Position numbers and translations under genes: made by a program. DNA of 64,000 nt from an uncultured Oscillospiraceae bacterium (GTDB taxonomy: Bacteria > Bacillota > Clostridia > Oscillospirales > Oscillospiraceae), in contig CAJUFJ010000002.1 of NCBI GenBank assembly GCA_910585815.1, positions 23,320-87,319 on the forward strand. Direction: 5' to 3'. How positions within the stretch are numbered: position 1 is the first letter of the stretch; every line of letters begins with the position of its first letter. The notes below the pieces were generated by a model. It saw only the letters and a program-made list of their open reading frames with translations. It was not told the DNA's origin and did no database searches. Positions 45,331 through 53,368 of this stretch are shown here, piece after piece.

Positions 45331-45352
45331 CGGCGTCCCGGAGGGGACGCCG
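45331..45352 (-). terminator. Hairpin between ABC ATPase and rsmA
   Basis: A 9-bp perfect stem (CGGCGTCCC with 45344-45352) and 4-nt loop, followed on the minus strand by CATTTTAT. A moderate terminator after the importer operon. Confidence 0.6.
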
Positions 45353-45358
45353 ACGTTT

Positions 45359-46435
45359 TTACAGAATATGCACCGACTCCGGGTCGAACACCAGGGAGCA
45401 CCTCTCGCCCACCTGGTAGATGCGCTTGTTCTTGGGGTTGTAATCGGTGAGCTTCACCAGGGAGTTCCCCACCTTCACGTGGTAGTTCTGGTAGGAGCCC
45501 ATGAAGCAGGACAGAACCACCTCGCAGGGCAGGCCGCCCTCGTCCTTCAGCACGGCGGACTCGGGCCGCAGCACCACGGTGTACTCCTTCCCCTGGGCCA
45601 TCCCCTCCCTGGCGGGGACCCGGGTGGGGTGGCCCTCCACGTTGAGAATGGCGTGGCTGCCGTCCATCTTTTCCAGGGAGCCCTTGAGGAAGTTGGCTTC
45701 TCCGATGAAGTCGGCCACAAACTCGCTGTTGGGGTGGTAGTAAATCTCCTGGGGGGAGCCCATCTGGGCCACCACGCCCTTGTTCATGATGATGATGTTG
45801 TCCGACAGGGCCATGGCCTCGCTCTGGTCGTGGGTGACGTAGATGGCGGTGATGCCCACCTCCTGCTGGATGCGGCGGATCTCGGTGCGCATGGACACAC
45901 GCAGCTTGGCATCCAGATTGGACAGGGGTTCGTCAAAGAGGAGCACGCTGGGTTCAATCACCAGGGCCCGGGCCAGGGCCACACGCTGCTGCTGGCCGCC
46001 GGACAGCTGGTTGGTCATGCGGCCCTCCATGCCGGTGAGCTCCACCAGGTCCAGAATTTTCATCACCCGCTCCTTGATCTCGGCGGCGGGCACCTTGCGC
46101 AGCTTCAGGCCGTAGGCCACGTTGTCAAAGACGTTGTAGTGGGGGAGAAGGGCGTAGCTCTGGAAGACCATGGCGGTGTCCCGCTTGTTGGGGGTGAGGG
46201 CGTTTATGGCCTCGTTGCCCAGGTAAATCTCCCCCTCGTCGGGGCTCTCGAAGCCGGCGATCATCCGCAGGGTGGTGGTCTTGCCGCAACCCGAGGGGCC
46301 CAGCAGGGTGACGAAGGAGCCCGGCTCGATGGTCAGGGAGGTGTCCTTCACCGCGTAAAAATCCTTGCCGGTCTTGGGGTCCTGGTAGATTTTAGAGATG
46401 TGGTCCAGACGGACCCCCTTTTTTTCTTTGGACAT
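45359..46435 (-). CDS. ABC importer ATP-binding protein (iron/thiamine-type, MOI clade)
   Basis: 358 residues: Walker A GPSGCGKTT (about 47-55), Q-loop VFQSYALLPHYNVFDNVAYGL, signature LSGGQQQR, Walker B VLLFDEP, then a C-terminal TOBE-like regulatory domain (from about 275; VVLRPESAVLKDEGG). The fused double permease ends 4 bp upstream and the binding protein lies before it, so the three genes make one importer. The family is that of the Fe3+ (FbpC), polyamine and phosphonate importers; iron is the best guess because of the binding protein. Confidence 0.92.
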   Translation of the reverse strand: MSKEKKGVRLDHISKIYQDPKTGKDFYAVKDTSLTIEPGSFVTLLGPSGCGKTTTLRMIAGFESPDEGEIYLGNEAINALTPNKRDTAMVFQSYALLPHYNVFDNVAYGLKLRKVPAAEIKERVMKILDLVELTGMEGRMTNQLSGGQQQRVALARALVIEPSVLLFDEPLSNLDAKLRVSMRTEIRRIQQEVGITAIYVTHDQSEAMALSDNIIIMNKGVVAQMGSPQEIYYHPNSEFVADFIGEANFLKGSLEKMDGSHAILNVEGHPTRVPAREGMAQGKEYTVVLRPESAVLKDEGGLPCEVVLSCFMGSYQNYHVKVGNSLVKLTDYNPKNKRIYQVGERCSLVFDPESVHIL

Positions 46436-46438
46436 GGG

Positions 46439-48235
46439 TTAACCCTCCTTGATTTTTTTACTGGTGCCGAAGTATTTGATAAACAGGTTCATCAGCAGCA
46501 CCGAGCCGTATGTAATGAGGATCAGTATGGTGGCAAAGGCGCAGGCGATGGAGTAGGCCCCCTTCTCGGCAAACTCGTTGATCTGCACGGTGATAAGCAA
46601 GAACTGGGGCGTCACCAGCAGGATGATGGCGGAGATGGCGGTGATGGACCGGACAAAGGCGGTTACCAGGCCGCTGAGGAAGGAGTCCTTAATCAGGGGC
46701 AGGGTGACGGTCATAAATACCTTGAAGCTGTCCGCGCCCATGTCGTAGGCCGACTCCTCGATGGACTTGTCGATCTGCCGCAGGGCGGAGATGCCGCTCC
46801 GCGTTCCGGTGGGCAGGGAGCGCACCACAAAGACGATAATCAGAATGGCCGCGCTGCCGTAGATGCCGCCTAGGATGCCGTTGGGGAACAGGCCGTGGAG
46901 GGCGCCGGCCTCCCGGATCACCTGGCCGTTCTCCACCACCTGGTCAGCGAAAATGGACCAGTCGCTGCTGTGGAACAGGCCGCCGGAGAAACCCCGAATG
47001 TAGCCCACGCCCAGCACCGTGCCGGGGACGGCCATGGCCAGCATGGACACCGCCTCGATAAAGCCCTTGGACCTGAACTTTCGCTTGACCACCAGGTAGG
47101 AGATAATCATGGAAAGCAGGGCGGTGATAGGTGAGGCGATAAGGGACAGCACGAAGGAGTCCCTAAAGGCCTGCAGGCCGTGGTAGCGGGTGAATACCTG
47201 GCCGAACCACTTGAAGGTGAGGGGGGTGAACTTGTAGCCCCAGGTGGGGAACAGGGCCCCGATGGGCACACAGGCGTACATCAGGATGACAAAGAAGGTG
47301 GCCAGGGAGCAGAGGACGGTGAGGGGAACGGTGACGCTCCGGTCCTCAATGAGCATCCGGCCCCGGCTGGCCTTGCCCGTGAGGGTGGCCGCCGTCTTGG
47401 CCTCCAGGTAGTACTTCTGCACCGCGAACATAAGCAGGGTGATGGACAGCAGCACCACGGCCATGGCTGCCGCGCCCTCCTTGTCGTAGGCGCCGGTGAT
47501 CTGGAGGTAGATGGTGGTGGCCAGGGTGTCGTAGGAGCCGCCGATAATCATGGGGTTGGCGAAGTCGGCGATGGACTCGATGAAGGTGACCAGGAAGGCG
47601 TTGCCCAGGCCGGGGAGGAGCAGGGGGAAGGTGACGGTGGTGAACACCGTCCACCGGCTGGCCCCCATGTCCCGGGCGGCCTCCTCCAGAGAGGGGTCGA
47701 TGTTTTTGAGCAGGCCCTTGAGCATCATGTAGCAGACGGGGAAGAAGGTGAGGGTCTGTACAATCACAATGCCCCAGAAGCCGTATACGCTGTTGTCATA
47801 GATGCCCAGCAGGAAGCGGGTGATGATGCCCGACTTGCCAAAGAGCATAATCATAGACAGAGAGAGGACGAAGGGAGGCGACACCACCGGCAGCATGGAC
47901 ACCACCTTGAACAGGCCGCCCACGATTCGGCTCATTTTCACGTAGACCTCCACGTAGGCGAAAAGCAGGCCCACAATGGTGGACAGGATGCCCACCAGAA
48001 AGCCCACCTTTAGGGTGTTGCCGATGGCTGTAACAAAGGTAGGCATGGCCATGATGCGCCGGAATGTGTCTATGGTGAAGCCCTGTCCGCCGTAGAAGCT
48101 GTCTACCAGCAGTATGGCCAGGGGGTAGAGGATAAACAGGGTTAAAAAGGTAATCAAAACAATGATGGTGCCCACCATAACGGGGTCAGCCATCAGCTTT
48201 TTCCGGTCCAGGGCTGCGCTCTGGCTTTTTGCCAT
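46439..48235 (-). CDS. ABC importer permease, fused two-domain type
   Basis: A 598-residue inner-membrane protein that joins two permease units, as in FbpB/AfuB-type iron importers. Each half has about six membrane helices and an EAA loop for the ATPase (EEAARDMGASRWTVFTTVTFPLL at about 195 and EESAYDMGADSFKVFMTVTLPLI at about 495). The start is the ATG six bases after AGGAGGG, giving MAKSQSAAL. A family B repeat and a terminator separate it from the binding-protein gene, which would keep the permease level lower than that of the binding protein. Confidence 0.93.
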   Translation of the reverse strand: MAKSQSAALDRKKLMADPVMVGTIIVLITFLTLFILYPLAILLVDSFYGGQGFTIDTFRRIMAMPTFVTAIGNTLKVGFLVGILSTIVGLLFAYVEVYVKMSRIVGGLFKVVSMLPVVSPPFVLSLSMIMLFGKSGIITRFLLGIYDNSVYGFWGIVIVQTLTFFPVCYMMLKGLLKNIDPSLEEAARDMGASRWTVFTTVTFPLLLPGLGNAFLVTFIESIADFANPMIIGGSYDTLATTIYLQITGAYDKEGAAAMAVVLLSITLLMFAVQKYYLEAKTAATLTGKASRGRMLIEDRSVTVPLTVLCSLATFFVILMYACVPIGALFPTWGYKFTPLTFKWFGQVFTRYHGLQAFRDSFVLSLIASPITALLSMIISYLVVKRKFRSKGFIEAVSMLAMAVPGTVLGVGYIRGFSGGLFHSSDWSIFADQVVENGQVIREAGALHGLFPNGILGGIYGSAAILIIVFVVRSLPTGTRSGISALRQIDKSIEESAYDMGADSFKVFMTVTLPLIKDSFLSGLVTAFVRSITAISAIILLVTPQFLLITVQINEFAEKGAYSIACAFATILILITYGSVLLMNLFIKYFGTSKKIKEG

Positions 48236-48258
48236 ATGGGTTCCCTCCTTTGGGTTTG

Positions 48259-48349
48259 TGTAGGGCGTGACGACCCGGCACGCCGCCGCGATTATTGCCG
48301 GCACAGGCCGGCCGGAAATATCCGGCGCGCCGGGTCGTCGCGCCCTACA
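48259..48349. repeat. Family B repeat between binding protein and permease
   Basis: TGTAGGGCGTGACGACCCGGC ... GCCGGGTCGTCGCGCCCTACA: inverted ends about 91 bp apart with an inner GCCGGC-ACAG-GCCGGC hairpin. Same family as 27333-27437 and 55148-55216. Confidence 0.8.
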
Positions 48350-48364
48350 GACGAGTCAGAGAAA

Positions 48365-48398
48365 TAAAACGGGGGGACGGCGGTGTGCGCCGTCCCCC
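48365..48398 (-). terminator. Terminator after the solute-binding protein gene
   Basis: Minus strand: an 11-bp perfect GC stem (48372-48382 with 48388-48398), 5-nt loop, then GTTTTATTT. It lies inside the importer operon, a usual way to make more binding protein than permease. Confidence 0.8.
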
Positions 48399-48412
48399 GC
48401 TTTTGCGGTGTA

Positions 48413-49588
48413 TTACTCTGTCTGGAAACGGCCGGTGTCGCCGGTGTTGGCGCCGGAGCTGGCCAGAGCGTTCATGACTTCCTCCACATAGGTGCCGATG
48501 TTCTTGGTGGCGTCTTCAAAGTCATAGTCCATCACGTTGTTGGGGTCCAGGCCGAAGTCGTAGGCGGCTTGGGGCTGCTCGGCGTTGTCCAGGACCAGGA
48601 ACTGGTAGGAACCAACCTCGTCGGCCTGGTTCACGCAGTCGGGGGACAGGGCGTACTCAATCCACAGCTTGGCGGCGTTGGAGTGCTTGGCGCCCTTGAA
48701 GATGGCGGTGGCGCCGATCTCGCAGGAGGTGCCGCTGGAGGGGATGATGAGCTCGATGTTGCCGTAGCCGTTGTCCAGAATCTGGGTGATGCCGTCATGC
48801 AGGAAGCCGATGCCGATGATGCACTCGCCGGTGCCCACGTTCTTGGAGGGGCCGGAACCGGACTTGGTATAGACCTCGATGTTCTTGTCCAGGTCTACCA
48901 GGTACTGGATGCCCGCGTCGTGGCCCTTCTTCTGGATCATGGTGTTGATAACCAGCTTGGCGGTGCCGGCGGTGTTGTAGTTGGACAGCCAGATCAGGCC
49001 CTTATACTCGGGCTTGAGCAGGTCATCCCAGTCCTGGGGGGCCTCCAGGCCCATCCGGTCCAGCTCGTCCTTGTTGACCATAAAGCCCAGGATGCCGGTG
49101 TAGATGCCGTGCCACATGTTGTCAGCGTGCTTGTACACGTCCTTGGTGATGTGGGAGGCGTTGATGGCCGCGTAGGGCTCCAGCAGGCCCTCAGCCGCTA
49201 CCACATTGTAGGGGTCGGTGGTGCCGCCGAACCAGACGTCGGCGGAGGGGTTGCCGTTCTCCTCCTCGATCTTGGCCTGGACCTCACCGGTGGACAGGCG
49301 CTGATAGGTGGTCTTGATGCCGTAGAGCTCCTCGAACTTCTGGCAGGCTGCGGCCAGGTAGTCCTCCTCGCAGGAGCCGTAGACCACCAGCTCGCCCTCG
49401 GCCTTGGCGGCCTCGATCAGCTCGGCCATGGGGTCGTCAGCGGGGGTGCTGACGTCGCCCTGAGAGCTGTTGGACTGGCTGCCGGGGGTGGACTGCTGTC
49501 CGCCCTGGGACTTGTCGCCGCCACCGCCGCAGGCGGCCAGGGACAGCACCATGGCGGAAGCCAGCAGCATGGATAAAAGTTTCTTCAC
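48413..49588 (-). CDS. ABC importer substrate-binding lipoprotein (Fe3+-type)
   Basis: 391 residues: lipoprotein signal with lipobox LAACG, a Gly/Ser/Gln linker, then an extracellular binding domain of the iron-type family (ELVVYGSCEEDYLAAACQKFEELYGIKTTY, GNPSADVWFGGTTDPYNVVAAEGLLEPY, GIYTGILGFMVNKD). These proteins feed Fe3+, or in some cases thiamine, 2-aminoethylphosphonate or putrescine, to the permease encoded next. The iron call is by family resemblance only. It has a near-perfect promoter and comes first in the operon. Confidence 0.9.
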   Translation of the reverse strand: MKKLLSMLLASAMVLSLAACGGGGDKSQGGQQSTPGSQSNSSQGDVSTPADDPMAELIEAAKAEGELVVYGSCEEDYLAAACQKFEELYGIKTTYQRLSTGEVQAKIEEENGNPSADVWFGGTTDPYNVVAAEGLLEPYAAINASHITKDVYKHADNMWHGIYTGILGFMVNKDELDRMGLEAPQDWDDLLKPEYKGLIWLSNYNTAGTAKLVINTMIQKKGHDAGIQYLVDLDKNIEVYTKSGSGPSKNVGTGECIIGIGFLHDGITQILDNGYGNIELIIPSSGTSCEIGATAIFKGAKHSNAAKLWIEYALSPDCVNQADEVGSYQFLVLDNAEQPQAAYDFGLDPNNVMDYDFEDATKNIGTYVEEVMNALASSGANTGDTGRFQTE

Positions 49589-49655
49589 GTTTCATTCCTC
49601 CATTTCTGATTTCGTCCTCTCAGCAGGGGCGTTTGCTTCTGCCCGGGACCTGTCT

Positions 49656-49684
49656 ATTGTAAAACTTTAGGGCGAAAAAGTCAA
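49656..49684 (-). promoter_or_regulatory. Sigma-A promoter of the ABC importer operon
   Basis: Minus strand: TTGACT (49679-49684), 17 bp, TACAAT (49656-49661), about 68 bp upstream of the binding-protein start. No Fur box was recognised around it. Confidence 0.8.
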
Positions 49685-49775
49685 TATGCCCAAAACAACT
49701 TTTTTGCAAATCTAAAAAACTGGCTATTCTGTGGAGTAGACCCGAAAACGGACCAAACCGGGGCCAAAAGGGACC

Positions 49776-49808
49776 AAAAAGAGGGACGTGTGGAAAACAC
49801 GTCCCTCT
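49776..49808 (-). terminator. Rho-independent terminator after the 170-aa membrane protein gene
   Basis: Minus strand: a 12-bp perfect stem (49780-49791 with 49797-49808), 5-nt loop, then TTTTT. Confidence 0.9.
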
Positions 49809-49850
49809 GAACAGATTCAATCCATTGGAATTTCCAGGTCTTCAAGCCGG

Positions 49851-50363
49851 TCAGGCCGGGGTGGTATCCCCCTCGTTCAGGGGCTCCGCCCCCTGGACGG
49901 GCGCCGGGGCGTCGGTCTCCTGCTGTGCCAGCGCGTAGGGGATTTTGGGCATGTAGATTCGTCTCACCGAGGAGTCGGTCTGGGCCCCGCCGCCCTGGGA
50001 CACCGTGGTCCCGGAGGTGGTTCCGCCGCCTGCGGGGAGCCGGTCCTCGTCCTCGATCCGCCAGGTCACCTGGCCGTTCTCCACCTTCAGCCGGGGGCCG
50101 TAGGCGCTGGCGTAGGCCGTGCCGCGGGAGGCCCGCTCCTCGGCGGCGGCCTTCTGCTCGGCCTCATACTGACGCCGGGCGCGGTTGACCTGGACGGTGG
50201 AGAAGCCGAAATAGCCCCACAGGGCCAGTTCACCGATTCCCACCACCACCAGAAGGAGGGTCAGAATGGTGAGAAGGGGGTTTCGCTCCTTGGGGACCTT
50301 GGGCAGTTCCCGCTGCTTCTGCTCAGGCTCGGCCGGCTGCTCCTCTTTTTTCTTTTTTGCCAT
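49851..50363 (-). CDS. Hypothetical single-pass membrane protein
   Basis: 170 residues, family not recognised. A Lys/Glu-rich cytosolic start (MAKKKKEEQPAEPEQKQREL) is followed by one membrane helix (about 30-55; LLTILTLLLVVVGIGELALWGYFGF). Then come a charged helical segment (VNRARRQYEAEQKAAAEERASRG) and a Gly/Thr/Ser-rich tail ending in Pro/Glu. It lies between the two tRNA-Ser genes and the importer, on the same strand as both, and has its own terminator. Only the topology can be stated. Confidence 0.7.
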   Translation of the reverse strand: MAKKKKEEQPAEPEQKQRELPKVPKERNPLLTILTLLLVVVGIGELALWGYFGFSTVQVNRARRQYEAEQKAAAEERASRGTAYASAYGPRLKVENGQVTWRIEDEDRLPAGGGTTSGTTVSQGGGAQTDSSVRRIYMPKIPYALAQQETDAPAPVQGAEPLNEGDTTPA

Positions 50364-50410
50364 TTTCCCACCCGCTCTCTATTTGTGCGATTCGTTTAAG
50401 AAAAGACGCC

Positions 50411-50433
50411 GGAACAAGCACGAGGCTTGCTCC
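50411..50433 (-). terminator. Terminator after tRNA-Ser(GCU)
   Basis: Minus strand: GGAGCAAGCCTCGTGCTTGTTCC, a 9-bp stem with one G-U pair, then GGCGTCTTTTC. It lies 5 bp from the tRNA 3' end. Confidence 0.75.
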
Positions 50434-50437
50434 GACG

Positions 50438-50529
50438 TGGCGCAGAAGGGGGGATTCGAACCCCCGCACGGTTTTACCCGCCTACTCCCTTAGCAGGGGA
50501 GCCCCTTATAGCCACTTGGGTACTTCTGC
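50438..50529 (-). tRNA. tRNA-Ser (GCU)
   Basis: Folds as a class II tRNA on the minus strand: acceptor GCAGAAG/CTTCTGC, discriminator G, encoded CCA, T loop GTTCGAATC, anticodon loop with GCT at 50492-50494 (complement AGC) and a long variable arm. Reads AGC/AGU serine codons. Confidence 0.95.
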
Positions 50530-50596
50530 ATGGCTGCAAGTAAAAACTGCCTATTCAGTTTTGCGCGGGACGACGTCCCGGGTTTGAAAGAGGTCA

Positions 50597-50620
50597 GAGC
50601 AAGCGGTACAGGGCTTGCTC
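50597..50620 (-). terminator. Hairpin after tRNA-Ser(UGA)
   Basis: GAGCAAGC-CCTGTACC-GCTTGCTC on the minus strand, an 8-bp perfect stem with a poor T run (CTCTTTC). The stem is nearly the same as the terminator after tRNA-Ser(GCU). Confidence 0.55.
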
Positions 50621-50628
50621 CGACGCCG

Positions 50629-50715
50629 TGGCGGAGAGAGTGGGATTCGAACCCACGGCTCTTGCGAGTCACTGGTTTTCAAGACCAGCTCCTTAAACCA
50701 CTCGGACATCTCTCC
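50629..50715 (-). tRNA. tRNA-Ser (UGA)
   Basis: Class II tRNA on the minus strand: acceptor GGAGAGA/TCTCTCC, discriminator G, encoded CCA, T loop GTTCGAATC, anticodon TGA at 50679-50681 (complement TCA), long variable arm. Reads UCN serine codons. Confidence 0.95.
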
Positions 50716-50744
50716 GAGCCGTTCTCCACTCAGAGACGCTTGTT

Positions 50745-50773
50745 ATCTTACCATCCGCCGCTGCGTTTGTCAA
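50745..50773 (-). promoter_or_regulatory. Sigma-A promoter of the tRNA-Ser genes
   Basis: Minus strand: TTGACA (50768-50773), 17 bp, TAAGAT (50745-50750), about 30 bp before tRNA-Ser(UGA). No second promoter is seen before tRNA-Ser(GCU), so both are probably made from this one. Confidence 0.75.
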
Positions 50774-50797
50774 GGGTTTTTGGAAAAATATCACGAC

Positions 50798-51092
50798 CGT
50801 CTCATAAATTCAAAAGCCTCTGGAAATACCGGCTGGGTACATTCTGTAGGGCAGGGGTTCTACCCCTGCCTCAGACTGTCCCCCCTCTAAGAGGGTGTGG
50901 CACGGCGGAGCCGTGACGAGGGGATTTTTGAAGCAAATAAATGATATTGATTCGTTGTTTTACTCCCTCAGTCACCGCCTTCGGCGGCGACAGCTCCCTC
51001 AAAGAGGGAGCCTTAGAGGACGGTAGAGAGTTTTTCGACAAGCTGGGGCAGGGTTCTACCCCTGCCTATCCCCGCAAGGGGATAAATTGGGA
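50798..51092. repeat. Nested family C and family D repeats
   Basis: A family C left end (TCTCATAAATTC at about 50801, AAGCCTCTGGAAATAC, GTAGGGCAGGGG-TTCTA-CCCCTGCC) runs to about 50870. A family D element follows (about 50876-51016; CCCCCTCTAAGAGGGTGTGGCACGG ... GCTCCCTCAAAGAGGGAGCC), then another C arm (GGGGCAGGG-TTCTA-CCCCTGCCTATCCCC-GCAA-GGGGAT, to 51092). It looks as if a D element landed inside a C element. Confidence 0.75.
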
Positions 51093-51101
51093 TACGTCCC
51101 C

Positions 51102-51368
51102 TCACCGCAGCACCCACTGGAGCAGGAGCAGCAGGCCGAAGCCGGGGATGCCCAGCAGGCCCAGCACCAGGGCGTTGACCAGGTTGACCCCCAGGCTGAC
51201 CCCGATAAGGTGCCCCACCTGGGAGAACAGGGCCAGGATGGCCAGCCCCACCGAGGAGCGCAGGGCCAGGCGGAGCAGCCGGGCCGCCGGCCTGCGCAGG
51301 ACAAGCAGGGCGGCGCACAGCAGCAGTCCCGCCAGACACCAGGCCATGTATCCGGGCAGGGGGGTCAT
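51102..51368 (-). CDS. BofA-family protein (pro-sigma-K processing inhibitor type)
   Basis: 88 residues with two or three membrane helices and the conserved C-terminal BofA core (VGHLIGVSLGVNLVNALVLGLLGIPGFGLLLLLQWVL). In Bacillus BofA holds the SpoIVFB protease inactive until the forespore signals. Most Clostridia keep a BofA-like gene next to the DUF2508 gene, as here. It overlaps DUF2508 by 4 bp (ATGA). It supports a sporulating host. Confidence 0.87.
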   Translation of the reverse strand: MTPLPGYMAWCLAGLLLCAALLVLRRPAARLLRLALRSSVGLAILALFSQVGHLIGVSLGVNLVNALVLGLLGIPGFGLLLLLQWVLR

Positions 51369-51604
51369 GTGGCCCCCTCCAGTTCCTTTACCCGGCGCAG
51401 CAGGTAGTTGTACCGGGCCTGGAGGGAATTGATCTCGAAGACGTAGGACTCAATGAGGTCGCTGTCGCTGGCGCTGTTGAAGCCGCCGTAGGCCTGATTG
51501 ATCAGGGTGCGGGTGCGGCTGAGGGAGCGCAGCAGCTCCTGGCGCTCCTCCTCGTGGGCGGGGTCCCTCCGGCGGAGGGCGGATTTTCGGACAGACTGGG
51601 GCAT
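51365..51604 (-). CDS. DUF2508 (YaaL-like) protein
   Basis: 79 residues, helical and charged, start after AAAGGAGG (MPQSVRKSALRRRDP). The core RTRTLINQAYGGFNSASDSDLIESYVFEINSLQARYNYLLRRVKE matches the YaaL family, normally found between recR and bofA. RecR is not in the window, but the pairing with bofA is kept. Function unknown. Confidence 0.85.
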   Translation of the reverse strand: MPQSVRKSALRRRDPAHEEERQELLRSLSRTRTLINQAYGGFNSASDSDLIESYVFEINSLQARYNYLLRRVKELEGAT

Positions 51605-51683
51605 GGTGCAGCCTCCTTTCTCAGTTTTGCAGCTGGTATATTCTATCAATTAGTCTGGACAAATATTCCAGCCCCTAAACCGG

Positions 51684-51716
51684 AAAAATCGCCCGGCAGC
51701 GCAGCTGCCGGGCGAT
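51684..51716 (-). terminator. Rho-independent terminator after the SLH protein gene
   Basis: Minus strand: a 13-bp perfect stem (51688-51700 with 51704-51716), 3-nt loop, then TTTTT. It starts 7 bp after the SLH gene stop. Confidence 0.9.
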
Positions 51717-51723
51717 GGAGGGC

Positions 51724-52911
51724 TTACCAGAGGGAGTTGCGGTTTCCCAGGTTGATGTCGTAGGCGTACAGCGCCGCGGCCAGCTCCCCGCGGGAGACGG
51801 TGTCCGCCGGGCGCAGGGCGTTGTCCTCGGCGGTGAGCAGGCGGTTGGACACGGCCCAGCGCATGCTGTCGCCGGCCCAGGGGGAGATTGCCTGGTGGTC
51901 GTCGTACTGAGACAGGTCGGCGGTGGCGCGCAGGCTGGAGCCGGCGTACCGGGCGTAGCGGTAGAGGATGGAGGCCAGCTGTTCCCGGGTGAGGGGGGTG
52001 TCCGGGGCGAAGGTCCCGTCCTCATAGCCGGCGATCAGCCCCTCCTGCTGGCACCAGGACACCGCCGGATAGTACCAGTCGCCGGGGGCCGCGTCGGAGA
52101 AGCGGGAGCCGTCCGACTCCAGGCAGCCGCCCACCGTCCACAGCACCTGGGCCAGCTGGCCCCGGCTCAGGGGATCGTCGGGGCGGAAGCGGCCGTCCTC
52201 CATGCCGGAGAAGTAGCCCTGGGCCAGGCCGTACTCCACCGCGTTATAGTACCACTGGCCGGGGGAGAGGTCGAAGGGGACCAGTACCTTGCCGTAGAGC
52301 TCCAGGTAGTAGGTCTGCCGCTGGTAGTCCTGTTCCGGCTCGGCGGGGGCGCGGCGCAGCGTGACCCGGCACAGGGGGAAGCTCTGGGGGGCGGCCTCCT
52401 CCAGGCCCAGGGCCTGGGCGCCCCGGAGAAGGGCCTGCTGGTAGCGGCTGGCCAGGGACTCGGCGGACACGATATAGGTCTCGCCGCTGGTCAGGGCGGC
52501 GCAGGGGCCGTCGGTGACGGCGGACAGGATGCTTTTCTGGTCCAGCGTGTCCCGCATGGGGCTGCTGTCGCTGTCTATCAGCTCGTAGGCGCCGTCGCCG
52601 TTCAGGTCGGCCAGGTAGTCCACCACCACCTCCACGCCCTCAGACCTGGGCTGGATGTAAAAGCTGGCGTCTCCGGTGACCCGGTTGAGCTTGCAGGTGT
52701 ATTCGGTGGTCCCGGCAGGGCGGAGGGGGTCCTCCCCCTCCTGGCTGTAGCGGACCACCGTGATGGTGCGCTCGGGGACGTCGATGCCGGAGGCGTCGAT
52801 GCGGAAGTCAGCGAAGGACTCCTCCGGATTGGCCAGTCCGGGGGTAATCAGGACGCAGGCGGTGAGCAAAGCGGCCAGCGCGGCGGCCGTCCAATGTCGG
52901 ATCAGTTTCAT
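51724..52911 (-). CDS. Secreted protein with three C-terminal SLH repeats
   Basis: 395 residues. Signal peptide (MKLIRHWTAAALAALLTACVLITPGLA), an N-terminal part of about 200 residues of unknown fold (with DYLADLNGDGAYELIDSDSS, an EF-hand-like calcium loop DLNGDGAYE), then three SLH repeats from about residue 210. These read AVEYGLAQGYFSGMEDGRFRPDDPLSRGQLAQVL, AVSWCQQEGLIAGYEDGTFAPDTPLTREQL and a weaker third one. It would sit on the cell surface. Role of the N-terminal part unknown. Confidence 0.88.
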   Translation of the reverse strand: MKLIRHWTAAALAALLTACVLITPGLANPEESFADFRIDASGIDVPERTITVVRYSQEGEDPLRPAGTTEYTCKLNRVTGDASFYIQPRSEGVEVVVDYLADLNGDGAYELIDSDSSPMRDTLDQKSILSAVTDGPCAALTSGETYIVSAESLASRYQQALLRGAQALGLEEAAPQSFPLCRVTLRRAPAEPEQDYQRQTYYLELYGKVLVPFDLSPGQWYYNAVEYGLAQGYFSGMEDGRFRPDDPLSRGQLAQVLWTVGGCLESDGSRFSDAAPGDWYYPAVSWCQQEGLIAGYEDGTFAPDTPLTREQLASILYRYARYAGSSLRATADLSQYDDHQAISPWAGDSMRWAVSNRLLTAEDNALRPADTVSRGELAAALYAYDINLGNRNSLW

Positions 52912-52953
52912 GGGGGGCTCCTTTCTGGGGCGCGTGGGTCATAAGGTAAGCCC

Positions 52954-52982
52954 ATTATACTTAATTTTTCCTGTCTTGACAA
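52954..52982 (-). promoter_or_regulatory. Sigma-A promoter of the SLH protein gene
   Basis: Minus strand: TTGTCA (52977-52982), 17 bp, TATAAT (52954-52959). Confidence 0.75.
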
Positions 52983-53017
52983 GAGGTGTAACACAACAGT
53001 AAGAATTTGGCACAGTC

Positions 53018-53044
53018 TGTAGGGGCGCACAGAGTGCGCCCGCG
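53018..53044. repeat. Family A repeat half-element
   Basis: TGTAGGGGCGCA-CAGAG-TGCGCCCGC, one hairpin of the family, directly before the long family E repeat. Confidence 0.7.
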
Positions 53045-53046
53045 GG

Positions 53047-53331
53047 GCCGACAGAGGGGGCGGGCTCCTTTTCCCCGCAAGGGGGACGCCGCATCCGTAA
53101 GGCGGCAAAGCCGCCAACGGCTGCGCAGTGAAAGGAGCTGTCAGCCGAAGGCTGACTGAGGATTGTATTTTGCCGAAGACAAAATGTATGAAATAATCCT
53201 ATTCTTTGTTTACTTCGTATGTTTTGCTTCGCAAAACGCAATCCTCCGCCCCAGTGTGCGCACTGGGGCACCTCCTTTCAAAAGGAGGCTTTTTGCGCCT
53301 TCCGTCTCGCAACTGCTTTTTTGACAGGCTG
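53047..53331. repeat. Family E long repeat, copy 1
   Basis: A stretch of about 285 bp, nearly identical to 56212-56495. It contains several hairpins (CCGCATCC..GGCGGC, GGAGCTGTCAGCC, TTTTGC..GCAAAA, GGAGGC) and an A/T-rich middle (AAAATGTATGAAATAATCCTA). Small open frames inside read as hydrophobic peptides, but I see no ribosome site for them. Confidence 0.9.
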
Positions 53332-53368
53332 CAAATGGGACCACCCACTGGGGGATTCCCTGTTTTAT

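Noticed and set aside
45359..49588. Fur box upstream of the iron-type importer
   Set aside because: The promoter region 49589-49700 has A/T-rich parts but no convincing 19-bp Fur palindrome, so iron control is not claimed.
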